DNA of 35,373 bases, taken from positions 1-35,373 of the forward strand of contig JAGASY010000041.1 in NCBI GenBank assembly GCA_017621515.1, in the 5' to 3' direction. The DNA is from Bacteroidaceae bacterium (GTDB lineage Bacteria > Bacteroidota > Bacteroidia > Bacteroidales > Bacteroidaceae). The position numbers were made by a program, and so were the translations under genes. Positions within the stretch are counted from its first letter, which is position 1. Every line of letters begins with the position of its first letter. Under the pieces are notes generated by a model. The model saw nothing but the letters and a program-made list of their open reading frames with translations. It did not search any database and was not told where the DNA came from. This document shows, piece after piece, positions 14,627-23,511 of the stretch.

Positions 14627-15050
14627 GCGCGTGGCATTCAGGCAGACATATACTGTGGGGCATCTTTATATAGACCATAAACTGTTCTGTGACACACTTG
14701 AACCTCATTCGATAAACTGGACTGTGGAAACGAAAATACCCGGACGTACAGCCATTCCGGAGGGAACATACGGCATCGCTCTTGCTTTGTCGATGAAGTT
14801 TCATCGCTTTATGCCGTATCTTGTCGGCATACCAGAATTTCAGGGAGTGATGTTCCATTGGGGAAACTATCCGAAACATACAGCCGGATGTATCCTTGTA
14901 GGTGACAATACGGATGTGGGCAAGTTGTTTAATTCCCGGAAGATTTTCATGAAACTCTACTTGCTTATCGAGGAAGCTGTGAAAAAGGGTGAGAAGGTGA
15001 TGGTACGCATTACTTCTGTGAAAGGCTGGACATACAGTAAGAAGAACTGA
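14610..15050 (+). CDS. DUF5675 family protein
   Basis: The start at 14610 is chosen because an excellent Shine-Dalgarno (AGGAGGGG) ends just before it; this gives 146 residues. The core is typical of DUF5675: HWGNYPKHTAGCILVGDN at residues 83-100, followed by NSRKIFMKLYLLI. The spacing of His83 and Cys94 in an H-x-G-N...GC pattern is reminiscent of the catalytic motif of L,D-transpeptidases, but this is only a resemblance. No signal peptide is visible. Translation is coupled to the upstream paralogue by the 17-base overlap. A strong hairpin follows. Confidence 0.85.
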   Translation: MEIVIKRVAFRQTYTVGHLYIDHKLFCDTLEPHSINWTVETKIPGRTAIPEGTYGIALALSMKFHRFMPYLVGIPEFQGVMFHWGNYPKHTAGCILVGDNTDVGKLFNSRKIFMKLYLLIEEAVKKGEKVMVRITSVKGWTYSKKN

Positions 15051-15106
15051 AGCGTCTGTTTGTGTTTGCGTTGCGGTTTTCTTGATTTGAAGTTTTAGTG
15101 ATAGTT

Positions 15107-15148
15107 ATTGGCAGACTCATTTTGTTTTTAGTGGATGAGTCTGTCAAT
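15107..15148. terminator. Bidirectional hairpin between DUF5675 and dacB-like genes
   Basis: ATTGGCAGACTCAT (15107-15120) pairs with ATGAGTCTGTCAAT (15135-15148), with one G-T pair. It lies between two convergent genes and ends seven bases before the stop of the carboxypeptidase gene. The GACTC words resemble the REP-like family elsewhere in the window. Confidence 0.75.
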
Positions 15149-15154
15149 AATTGT

Positions 15155-16651
15155 TTATTTGGTTAGTTCCTGGCATACACGGTCTTGAAAATGTCTGCCT
15201 GTGGAAGTCTTCATGAGCCCGTTGTTCATGATGGAAAAAGCAAGGATGTTCCCATTGGAGGCTGTGCAATAGCCTGCAAGACATGACACCCCACTTACGG
15301 TTCCTGTCTTTGCATGTACATTGCCGTATGCAGTCCCTCTTGTCATGCGCTCAGACAAGGTTCCGTCCATGCCTGCCACAGGGAGCGACGGAAACAAGGC
15401 ATCATAGATGGAGGGAGTGCGGAAGGCATAACGCAGCATGGCGACTTCTGTCTGTGGACTGACATAATTATACAGGGAAACACCGCTCCCGTCAGCTACT
15501 TCCGTATATGCAGACGATTCGCCGGCTTTGTGTATGACACTTTCCACTTGTCGCGCTCCGTCTTTCCATGAAGCCCAACGTCCGGAGTTGATGGATGCCA
15601 ACTGGTAGAACATAGATTCGGCATAGAGATTATCGCTTTTCTTCATCATTCTTTGCAGAATCTGCTCTATTGTGCGGTGGCAGGTGTAGAACGGTGTAGA
15701 GGAGGAGGGTAGTATCTGAAGCGCGTACTCTGAAGAATCTCCTTCGCAGTGTATGATTTCGACTCCTCTTTCGTGCAGAATATCGGTCAGTGTGCAGAGA
15801 AAATACAGCTCAGGGCGATAGACACTGAGTGTTTTGTGGCTGTTGCGCGACGGTTTACCGGATGCTACAAATGTGTTTCCTCCATGTATCCAATTGCGTG
15901 TTACGCTGAAACGTCCGCTTCTGCTGGTTCTGTCTTCCAGCTTCAGGTAGCTTGTGGGAATGGAGAAGTCGGGCTTCCCTTCAACAATTTCGACAGTGGC
16001 GCATCCACGGTTGAAAGTGAGAGGCGAGAGATAGGCTTCCACTTCAGAGGGAGCATCGTCCCAGCACCATCCGTTCCCGAAATACAGGCTGTCTTTCATG
16101 CTGATGTCGCCATATACTTTCCCTTCGATGCGGCGGACTCCAAGATTCTCAATGCTGCTTGCCAGTTCGAGCATGTCGGAGTATGAGAATGCCGGGTCAA
16201 AATCTCCGACAATGTAAATGTCGCCGTGCAGTGTGCTGTCGGGAGATACATTTCCCGTATAGTAGGCTCTTGTTCTATACTGATGGTCGGCTCCGAGTAC
16301 GGACAGGGCGGCAATGGCTGTAAGCAGTTTCTGTGTGGAGGCAGGACGCATGACTTTGTGCTGGTTGTATTCAAAAAGAAGCGAATCGCCAGTAAGGTCA
16401 TATACGCATATTCCTGTAGTGTAATAAGCTTCGTCCGCTTCTGCTGCAAGTATGCTGAGACGTTCCCGGATGCGTGCTTCCCACGGAAGTTCTGTATCTT
16501 CTGGGAAAATACTGTCGGTCACACAGTCTTCAAAGTCGGATTCAATGGTGTCGCCGGTTTCTTCGTAATCATCTTCGTTGTCGAGAGTGTTATAGGGCAG
16601 GGCAAATGGTAGGGATAAAAAAAACAGGGATAATATTAGGATAATCTTCAT
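15155..16651 (-). CDS. dacB: D-alanyl-D-alanine carboxypeptidase/endopeptidase, PBP4 family (S13)
   Basis: The start at 16651 gives 498 residues with a signal peptide (MKIILILSLFFLSLPFALP). The three penicillin-binding motifs are present: SxxK in RPASTQKLLTAI, SxN in KKSDNLYAESM and KTG in HAKTGTVSGVSCLAGY. A long insert between SxxK and SxN (about 200 residues, with GDFDPAFSYS) is typical of DacB/PBP4. It trims or cuts peptidoglycan peptides in the periplasm. The start is 16 bases after the stop of the PH-domain gene, so they form a unit. Confidence 0.94.
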   Translation of the reverse strand: MKIILILSLFFLSLPFALPYNTLDNEDDYEETGDTIESDFEDCVTDSIFPEDTELPWEARIRERLSILAAEADEAYYTTGICVYDLTGDSLLFEYNQHKVMRPASTQKLLTAIAALSVLGADHQYRTRAYYTGNVSPDSTLHGDIYIVGDFDPAFSYSDMLELASSIENLGVRRIEGKVYGDISMKDSLYFGNGWCWDDAPSEVEAYLSPLTFNRGCATVEIVEGKPDFSIPTSYLKLEDRTSRSGRFSVTRNWIHGGNTFVASGKPSRNSHKTLSVYRPELYFLCTLTDILHERGVEIIHCEGDSSEYALQILPSSSTPFYTCHRTIEQILQRMMKKSDNLYAESMFYQLASINSGRWASWKDGARQVESVIHKAGESSAYTEVADGSGVSLYNYVSPQTEVAMLRYAFRTPSIYDALFPSLPVAGMDGTLSERMTRGTAYGNVHAKTGTVSGVSCLAGYCTASNGNILAFSIMNNGLMKTSTGRHFQDRVCQELTK

Positions 16652-16667
16652 AAGCTGGTACAAATCT

Positions 16668-17072
16668 TTAATCTTGGGTTTGTATTCTTCTCTTCTGTAC
16701 ACATTTTACAAAATCGTCTTCATTTCTGGGAGAGACTTGGAAAATCTTGCCGTTTTTGCATGTGATGAGCAGACTTGTTGAGATAGTTTTTCCACCAATC
16801 CGCATACCTCTTATGCGCTCAATGCTGTTGATATCGCTTAGAGGAACTTCTTTGCGTCTTGAGAAACGTCCGTTGTTGATGATAAGCATTCCGTCAGTGG
16901 TGATAGTGTATGTCGTATGTATCATTCTTTCGATAATGACGACAAGCAGAAGCAGTGAAAGACATAGCAGTATGCCATTGACACACCACATGGAATGGAT
17001 TGCCACGAGGAGCAGAAGAATGAGAAGAATATAGTTTCCGATATTTATTTTTGCCTGAAAAACTCTGTTCAT
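16668..17072 (-). CDS. Small membrane protein with bacterial PH domain
   Basis: This 134-residue protein has two hydrophobic segments at about 12-28 and 31-48 that likely form a membrane hairpin. They are followed by a beta-rich domain with TYTITTDGMLIINNGRFSRR, then IPLSDINSI-type (PLSDINSIERIRG) and LLITCKNGKIFQVSPRNEDD blocks. The order is typical of bPH2/YdbS-like membrane-anchored PH domains, in which the last motif (SPRNEDDFV) is characteristic. Function is unknown. It is the first gene of a two-gene unit with the carboxypeptidase, with divergent nadB upstream. Confidence 0.85.
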   Translation of the reverse strand: MNRVFQAKINIGNYILLILLLLVAIHSMWCVNGILLCLSLLLLVVIIERMIHTTYTITTDGMLIINNGRFSRRKEVPLSDINSIERIRGMRIGGKTISTSLLITCKNGKIFQVSPRNEDDFVKCVQKRRIQTQD

Positions 17073-17128
17073 ACTGATTAATTTGGGCGCAAGTTACGAT
17101 TTTTTTCTTTTTTAATCATAATAAATTA

Positions 17129-17157
17129 TTTGTAAGCAAAGTTTTTTATTAGTTTTG
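17129..17157 (+). promoter_or_regulatory. Candidate promoter for nadB
   Basis: TTTG (17129-17132) is followed after 17 bases by TAGTTTTG (17150-17157), close to the consensus but with a short spacer. The start of transcription would fall about 45 bases before the ATG at 17212. Confidence 0.5.
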
Positions 17158-17211
17158 CATTTGAATAATGCATCATCAGCAATGTGTCGCATGTAATAAC
17201 TGATATATATT

Positions 17212-18870
17212 ATGTGCACATTGTTTGTGAAATATAAAGTAACAAGGTGCATTCACGACAGAAATATAACACGGAAATTTGATTTTCTCATTATCGGTTC
17301 AGGTGTTGCCGGTATGAGTTATGCTCTTAAGGTTGCAAGGGCGAAAAAAGGGAAAATTGCAATTATTTGTAAAACGACTCTTGAAGAAGCAAATACTGCC
17401 AAGGCACAAGGCGGAATAGCCTCGGTCACCAACATGCTTGTCGATAATTTCGATAAACATATTGAAGATACAATGGTGGCAGGTGACTGGATTAGTGACC
17501 GTGATGCCGTTGAGCAGGTTGTACGCAATGCACCGGAACAGATACGGGAACTTGTCAACTGGGGTGTGAATTTCGACAAAAAGGAAGACGGGAATTTCGA
17601 TCTGCATCGTGAAGGAGGACACTGCGAGTTCCGCATATTACATCACGCGGATGATACCGGTGCGGAGATTCAGCGAGGATTGATGGAGGCTGTTCGCAAC
17701 AATCCCGATATAGAGATTCTTGAAAATCATTTTGCTGTAGAGATAATCACACAGCATCATCTTGGTGTGAGAGTGACGCGCCGCACTCCTGACATTGAGT
17801 GCTATGGAGCGTATGTCCTTAATCCGGAAACAGGAAAAATTGATACTTATCTTTCCAAAATAACTTTGATGGCTACGGGAGGAACGGGGGCTGTGTATGC
17901 TACTACGACGAATCCGAATATTGCAACCGGAGACGGTATTGCAATGGTACATCGTGCGAAGGGCAAGATAAAGGATATGGAGTTCGTCCAGTTCCATCCG
18001 ACAGCATTGTTCCATCCGGGAGAGACGCATCCGGCATATCTTATTACGGAGGCAATGCGCGGATATGGTGGCATTCTGCGTCTGCCTAATGGGGAAGAGT
18101 TCATGCAGAAGTATGATGAACGTCTGAGCCTTGCTCCGAGAGATATAGTGGCGCGTGCCATAGATAATGAAATGAAGATTCATGCGTTGGATCATGTTTG
18201 TCTTGATGTAACTCACAAAGACCCGGAAGAGACGAAGCATCATTTTCCGAATATATATGCGAAATGTTTGAGCATAGGTATTGACATTACAAAAGATTAC
18301 ATCCCTGTGGCTCCTTGTGCGCATTATATGTGTGGAGGAATAAAGGTGGATCTTGACGCACAGTCAAGCATCAGACGTTTGTATGCCGTAGGAGAATGTT
18401 CATGTACGGGACTTCACGGAGGAAATCGTCTTGCATCCAATTCGCTGATAGAGGCTGTTGTGTATGCAGATGCTGCCGCAAAGCATAGCTTGCACGTTAT
18501 AGATAACTATGATTTTAACGACAAGGTTCCAGAGTGGAATGACGAAGGAACGATGAGCAATGAGGAGAAAGTTCTTATTGCACAGGACGTGAAGGAAGTT
18601 GGGCAGATAATGAGTACATACGTCGGTATTGTAAGGAGTGATTTGCGTTTGCGTCGTGCATGGGAGCGTCTGGATTTGTTGTATGAAGAGACTGAAGATT
18701 TGTTTAAGCGTGTGAAAGCCACTAAAGATATTTGTGAGTTGCGCAATATGATTAATGTAGGCTATCTGATTACTCGACATGCTTTGGAACGTAAGGAGAG
18801 TCGCGGACTCCACTATACGGTGGATTATGAGAAACATGCACTTGATAAAGATAAGAAACAGATTAAATAA
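17212..18870 (+). CDS. nadB: L-aspartate oxidase
   Basis: This 552-residue protein has an N-terminal FAD-binding motif (DFLIIGSGVAGMSYALKVA, residues about 24-42), AKAQGGIASV, the substrate-binding EGGHCEFRILHHADDTG region, VQFHPTAL, LAPRDIVARAID and the C-terminal GLHGGNRLASNSLIEA. This is the fumarate reductase/succinate dehydrogenase flavoprotein fold specialised as NadB. It oxidises aspartate to iminoaspartate, the first step of de novo NAD synthesis. The first 22 residues before RKFDF look non-conserved, but no better in-frame ATG exists; a GTG or TTG start slightly downstream is possible. nadA and nadC are not adjacent. Confidence 0.95.
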   Translation: MCTLFVKYKVTRCIHDRNITRKFDFLIIGSGVAGMSYALKVARAKKGKIAIICKTTLEEANTAKAQGGIASVTNMLVDNFDKHIEDTMVAGDWISDRDAVEQVVRNAPEQIRELVNWGVNFDKKEDGNFDLHREGGHCEFRILHHADDTGAEIQRGLMEAVRNNPDIEILENHFAVEIITQHHLGVRVTRRTPDIECYGAYVLNPETGKIDTYLSKITLMATGGTGAVYATTTNPNIATGDGIAMVHRAKGKIKDMEFVQFHPTALFHPGETHPAYLITEAMRGYGGILRLPNGEEFMQKYDERLSLAPRDIVARAIDNEMKIHALDHVCLDVTHKDPEETKHHFPNIYAKCLSIGIDITKDYIPVAPCAHYMCGGIKVDLDAQSSIRRLYAVGECSCTGLHGGNRLASNSLIEAVVYADAAAKHSLHVIDNYDFNDKVPEWNDEGTMSNEEKVLIAQDVKEVGQIMSTYVGIVRSDLRLRRAWERLDLLYEETEDLFKRVKATKDICELRNMINVGYLITRHALERKESRGLHYTVDYEKHALDKDKKQIK

Positions 18871-18883
18871 ATACGAAAAATTA

Positions 18884-21694
18884 ATGAAACTGAAGAATTT
18901 TTTCATGGTGGCCGGTCTCTTTTTGGTGGCAGCCATAAGTATTCGTGCACAGGAACAAACTATGCAGCTTCCGCTTGACCCGAATGTTCGCATCGGTAAG
19001 TTGCCTAACGGATTGACCTATTATATCCGCCATAATGAATGGCCGGAAGATAGGGCTGATTTTTATATTGCACAAAAGGTCGGTTCGGTGCAGGAGGAAG
19101 ACAACCAGAAAGGACTTGCACATTTTCTTGAACACATGTGCTTTAACGGTACGACAAATTTCCCAGGTGACAAACTGAAGATATATCTGGAGAATATCGG
19201 TGTGAAGTTCGGTGAGAACCTCAATGCATACACCAGCTTTGATGAGACGGTATATAATGTGACTAATGTGCCGATACAAAGAGAAGGGGCGATAGACACC
19301 TGCTTGCTTATTTTGCACGACTGGAGTCATGATTTGTTGCTCGAAGACAAGGAAATAGACAAGGAGCGTGGAGTCATCAATGAGGAATGGCGTATGCGCC
19401 GCAGTGCCATGCTCAGAATGTATGAGAATGCGTTCCCGGAATTGTATAAGGACAGTCGCTATGCCTATCGTATGCCTATTGGAACGATGGACATCGTGAT
19501 GAACTTCCCATATGAGGATTTGCGCAGCTATTACCGCAAATGGTATCGTCCAGACTTGCAGGCTGTTATTGTTGTCGGAGATATAGATGTAAACGAGATA
19601 GAGCAGAAGATACAGGCTGTCTTTGCTGATATAAAGATGGTGGAAAATCCTGCAACACGTGAATATTATCCTGTTCCCGATAATAAGGAACCGATTATTA
19701 CGGTACAGAAAGATAAGGAACAGGAGCAGACTCTCATCTATATGATGTATAAGCATGAGAACTTCCCGGATGCTGCAAAGGTTTCTCCTCAATATTATGT
19801 TTACAAATATATACAGGGTGCAATTGCCGGAATGTTTGCCGACCGTTTCACTGAAATTCTCCAGCAGGAGAACCCTCCTTTCCTTGGTGCAAATGTAAGC
19901 GATGAGAATTATCTTGTGTCAAAAACTAAAGGTTCACTTAACGGAGTGGCTGTATGCAAGGATAACGGATATAAGGAAGCGCTATCTACACTCTACCGTG
20001 AAATGCTCCGTGTTTCACGATATGGGTTTACTGTGACAGAATATGAACGTTACAAACAGGACCTGAAAGCGCAGCTTGACCATATTTATGCACAGAAAGA
20101 TAAGGTTTATAATACCAACTATGTGAAAGAGTATGTGCGCCATTTCCTTGACAATGAACCTATGCCGGGCATTGAGTGGGAATATGAGAATATGAAGCAG
20201 ATAGCAGATGCTGTACCTGTAGAGGCTGTAAACCAGACATTCAGTGGTTTGATGTGCGATTCCAATATGGTTGTTGCCATGTTCTGCCCTGATAAGGAAG
20301 GAATTATTTATCCATCGGATGAAGAACTTCTTGGCATCCTTAAAGAAGTGGAGGCAGAAGATATAGAACCTTATAAGGAAGAGGTTTCCACAGAACCACT
20401 GGTTAGTGAGATTCCGGAAACAGGGAAAATCAAGAAAATAACTGACGGTGATTTCGGTTCTAAGATGATACTTCTGTCAAATGGCATAAAGGTATATGTC
20501 AAGCAGACTGACTATACACCAAATGCGATAATTATGGCGGCTCAGAGCTGGGGCGGAACATCACAATATCCGGATTCTGAGTACTATAATTCTTCTAATT
20601 CCGATATGGTCGGTATTGGTGGCTGGGGCAACTTCAGCATGGTGGAATTGACAAAGAAGCTTGCCGGTGTACAGGCATCTGTAAATCCTTATGTGAAGGA
20701 ATATACGGAAGGACTGTCTGGAAGTTGTGTGACAAAAGACTTTGAGACAATGCTTCAGCTTGTTTATCTCTGCTTCACAGCTCCACGTAAAGATGAGAGT
20801 GCTTTCAATTCTACTATGTCGCGTGTGAGAGCTTCTCTTGCCAATCAGGAGCTTGATCCTAATACGGCATTGAGCGATACGATTGCCAAGGTTGTGTATA
20901 ACAATAATGTGCGTGCAAAGAGATTTACTTCCAATGATGTAGATAAAATCGATTATGACCGTGTTATTGAAATCTACAAAGAGCGTTTTGCCGATGCAAA
21001 TGATTTTGATTTCTTCTTTGTAGGTGATATGAATATCGACAGTGTAGCTCCTCTGATTGAGAAGTATCTTGGTGCTCTTCCTGTAATGAAAAGCAAAGAG
21101 AAGTCTAAGCCTACTGATTATATGATGGCAAAAGGTGAGTTGAAGAATGTGTTTGAAAAAGAACAGGAAACACCTAATGCCAGAGTGATGTTCTATTATC
21201 ATGCACCAATCAAGATTTCTTTGAAGAATGTCTTGACAGTCAATATGTTGAAACAGATTATGACAATGGTATATACTGAAACGGTGCGTGAAGACGAAGG
21301 CGGTGCATATGGCATACCTGTTAATGCTGGTGTGGATGATTTCCCGAAAGAGGTTGCAGAGGTCTCTATCACTCTTCCTACTGCTCCGGAGAAACGTGAG
21401 CGTATGACTGAAATCATATATAAAGGTGTGGAAGATATGGTTGCCAACGGACCAAAAGAAGAGTTCTTGCAGAAAGTCAAGGAATATATGCACCGCAGCC
21501 ATGCTGAAGTGTTGAAGAACAATGGCTATTGGCTGAATGCACTCATGACAAAGGTTCGTGACGGACGTGACAATGTGACTACATTCGATGAGACTGTTGA
21601 TGCAATTACTGCAGCAGATATACAGAAAATGGCAAGAACAATCTTCTGTAGTGGAAACCGCATTGAAGTGGGTATGACGAGTCCAGTGGAATAA
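18884..21694 (+). CDS. Exported M16 family zinc protease (pitrilysin-like)
   Basis: The start at 18884, just 13 bases after the nadB stop, gives 936 residues with a signal peptide (MKLKNFFMVAGLFLVAAISIRAQ). The inverted zinc motif HFLEH is at 80-84, with the downstream GVINEEWRMRR supplying the third ligand. Two M16 halves are visible (about 28-500 and 530-930). The C-terminal half lacks an HxxEH, as expected for the inactive partner lobe. It probably degrades peptides in the periplasm. The in-frame extension upstream lies within nadB and is not used. A terminator follows at 21762. Confidence 0.94.
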   Translation: MKLKNFFMVAGLFLVAAISIRAQEQTMQLPLDPNVRIGKLPNGLTYYIRHNEWPEDRADFYIAQKVGSVQEEDNQKGLAHFLEHMCFNGTTNFPGDKLKIYLENIGVKFGENLNAYTSFDETVYNVTNVPIQREGAIDTCLLILHDWSHDLLLEDKEIDKERGVINEEWRMRRSAMLRMYENAFPELYKDSRYAYRMPIGTMDIVMNFPYEDLRSYYRKWYRPDLQAVIVVGDIDVNEIEQKIQAVFADIKMVENPATREYYPVPDNKEPIITVQKDKEQEQTLIYMMYKHENFPDAAKVSPQYYVYKYIQGAIAGMFADRFTEILQQENPPFLGANVSDENYLVSKTKGSLNGVAVCKDNGYKEALSTLYREMLRVSRYGFTVTEYERYKQDLKAQLDHIYAQKDKVYNTNYVKEYVRHFLDNEPMPGIEWEYENMKQIADAVPVEAVNQTFSGLMCDSNMVVAMFCPDKEGIIYPSDEELLGILKEVEAEDIEPYKEEVSTEPLVSEIPETGKIKKITDGDFGSKMILLSNGIKVYVKQTDYTPNAIIMAAQSWGGTSQYPDSEYYNSSNSDMVGIGGWGNFSMVELTKKLAGVQASVNPYVKEYTEGLSGSCVTKDFETMLQLVYLCFTAPRKDESAFNSTMSRVRASLANQELDPNTALSDTIAKVVYNNNVRAKRFTSNDVDKIDYDRVIEIYKERFADANDFDFFFVGDMNIDSVAPLIEKYLGALPVMKSKEKSKPTDYMMAKGELKNVFEKEQETPNARVMFYYHAPIKISLKNVLTVNMLKQIMTMVYTETVREDEGGAYGIPVNAGVDDFPKEVAEVSITLPTAPEKRERMTEIIYKGVEDMVANGPKEEFLQKVKEYMHRSHAEVLKNNGYWLNALMTKVRDGRDNVTTFDETVDAITAADIQKMARTIFCSGNRIEVGMTSPVE

Positions 21695-21761
21695 TCCGTT
21701 GCACATATTTACCGTTTTCTGCATTGGTCTTTTGCTGGAGCTGGCTGTGGTGAGTTTAAAT

Positions 21762-21803
21762 TGCCGGAGAGTTGTTGCATATTAGTGCGACAATTCTCCG
21801 GCA
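21762..21803 (+). terminator. Terminator of the nadB-M16 transcript
   Basis: TGCCGGAGAGTTGTT (21762-21776) pairs with GACAATTCTCCGGCA (21789-21803), with one mismatch, and is followed by a T-rich run (GTTTTGTTTT). Confidence 0.9.
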
Positions 21804-21903
21804 GTTTTGTTTTCTCGTTACAGGGTGATGAATACCAGTGTCCGCAGAAGCAGAGGCTTGCGGATTAACCGTTGAAATTTTTACGCATCCTCTTTCTTTT
21901 TAT

Positions 21904-21911
21904 TACCTTTG
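21904..21911 (+). promoter_or_regulatory. -7 element for the nucleotidyltransferase-men transcript
   Basis: TACCTTTG is a full match to TAnnTTTG and lies 52 bases before the ATG at 21963. The -33 is not clear. All four downstream genes have short spacers, so this may drive menBCE. Confidence 0.65.
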
Positions 21912-21962
21912 CACTACCTTTTCTCAGAGAAACAATATCTTTTTCAAAAAAACTGCATTTTT

Positions 21963-22550
21963 ATGGAAGACTTTATGGACATTGCGCTTGCCAATCGGCA
22001 GAAAGCGCATGAAATCATCACTTCTGCAAACATTTATAAGATATGGGAGTCGGTGGGAGCCGAAGTACATCTTGTGGGTTCATTAAGTATGGGCTTAATG
22101 ATGAAACATAGAGATATAGACTTTCACATTTATTCTTCACCCTTATCTCTTTCTGACAGTTTCAAGGCGATGGCGATGCTTGCCGAGAATCCCCATATAA
22201 AAAAGATTGAATGCGCCAATCTCATGCATACGGAGGAGGCTTGTATAGAGTGGCATGCTCTGTATGAGGATACGGAAGGCAAGATTTGGCAGATTGATAT
22301 GATTCATATACAGAAAGGGTCTCGCTATGACGGCTTTTTTGAGAAGATGGCAGAACGTATATCTGCTGTGCTGACACCGGAAACCCGTGAAACGATTCTG
22401 CGTTTGAAATACGAAACCCCCGATAATTTGAAAGTTATGGGTGTTGAATATTATGAGGCTGTCATCCGCGATGGAGTCCGTACCTATTCGCAGTTTATGG
22501 AATGGCGCAGAAATCACCCTGTGGAGGGCATTGTGGAATGGATGCCATAA
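21963..22550 (+). CDS. Nucleotidyltransferase-fold protein
   Basis: The ATG at 21963 gives 195 residues. LVGSLSMGLMMKHRDIDFHI (residues 37-56) is the pol-beta-type nucleotidyltransferase signature: GS followed by the DxD pair Asp51/Asp53. The later QIDMIHI (Asp about 114) fits the third metal ligand. The substrate is unknown; it could be an antibiotic or small-molecule nucleotidyltransferase, or an uncharacterised housekeeping enzyme. There is no helix-turn-helix or HEPN partner. It lies 35 bases upstream of menB and shares its promoter, which suggests cotranscription but not a menaquinone role. Confidence 0.75.
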   Translation: MEDFMDIALANRQKAHEIITSANIYKIWESVGAEVHLVGSLSMGLMMKHRDIDFHIYSSPLSLSDSFKAMAMLAENPHIKKIECANLMHTEEACIEWHALYEDTEGKIWQIDMIHIQKGSRYDGFFEKMAERISAVLTPETRETILRLKYETPDNLKVMGVEYYEAVIRDGVRTYSQFMEWRRNHPVEGIVEWMP

Positions 22551-22585
22551 CTGTTGATTTATACTAAAAACATCATATTCATATT

Positions 22586-23446
22586 ATGGAAAGACAATGG
22601 AAAGAGATTAAGAAGTATGAAGAAATATTGTTTGAATACTTCGAAGGAATAGCCAAGATTACAATAAACCGTCCGCGTTACAGGAATGCGTTTACTCCGC
22701 GTACCACATGGGAAATCAGTGATGCCCTTTATTATTGCAGAGAAGCAAAAGATGTACGTGTGGTAGTCCTGACTGGTGCGCATAGCCCGAGGAAAGAAGG
22801 ACAGACTACGGAAGAATGGCTTCGTACAGAAGCTTTCTGTGCCGGAGGCGACATGAATGTAAAAGGAAGAGGCGGATATGTCGGCAGCGACGGCATACCT
22901 CGTCTTAATGTGTTGGATGTACAGAAACAGATACGTTCATTGCCCAAGCCGGTGATAGCGATGGTCAATGGGTTTGCCATCGGAGGCGGACATGTGCTCC
23001 ATGTAGTTTGCGACCTCACGATTGCCTCCGAGAATGCCGTCTTCGGACAGACCGGACCCAAGGTGGGCAGCTTTGATGCAGGCTTCGGCTCTTCTTATCT
23101 TGCGCGTATTGTAGGACAGAAGAAAGCACGCGAAATATGGTTCCTCTGCCGCCAGTATTCTGCTTCTGAGGCTTTAGATATGGGACTTGTCAATAAAGTG
23201 GTTCCTTTCGATAAACTTGAAGATGAGGTTGTGGAATGGGCAAAGACCATCATGAAGCGAAGCCCTATTGCCATACGCATGATTAAAGCCGGATTGAATG
23301 CCGAGCTTGACGGACAGGCAGGAATACAGGAACTTGCAGGCGATGCAACCATGCTCTATTACTTTACGGATGAAGCCCAAGAAGGCGGTAAAGCGTTTTT
23401 AGAGAAGCGTGAACCGGATTTTGACCAATATCCTTATATTCCATAA
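22586..23446 (+). CDS. menB: 1,4-dihydroxy-2-naphthoyl-CoA synthase
   Basis: This 286-residue crotonase-fold enzyme has the MenB hallmarks: [13 protein letters not shown] near the start, [38 protein letters not shown] (oxyanion hole) and [18 protein letters not shown] with the catalytic region. It ring-closes o-succinylbenzoyl-CoA in menaquinone synthesis. Order and spacing with menC (65 bases) and menE place it in the men operon. Confidence 0.97.
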   Translation: MERQWKEIKKYEEILFEYFEGIAKITINRPRYRNAFTPRTTWEISDALYYCREAKDVRVVVLTGAHSPRKEGQTTEEWLRTEAFCAGGDMNVKGRGGYVGSDGIPRLNVLDVQKQIRSLPKPVIAMVNGFAIGGGHVLHVVCDLTIASENAVFGQTGPKVGSFDAGFGSSYLARIVGQKKAREIWFLCRQYSASEALDMGLVNKVVPFDKLEDEVVEWAKTIMKRSPIAIRMIKAGLNAELDGQAGIQELAGDATMLYYFTDEAQEGGKAFLEKREPDFDQYPYIP

Positions 23447-23511
23447 TATTTTTGAGCAGATATTGGCAGACTATTTATAGCCGACATAAAGTTTTATTCG
23501 ACCTGTTTTTT

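Noticed and set aside
18779..18883. Longer start for the M16 protease overlapping nadB
   Set aside because: The extension hides the clear signal peptide that begins at 18884, and it is just the nadB sequence read in another frame.
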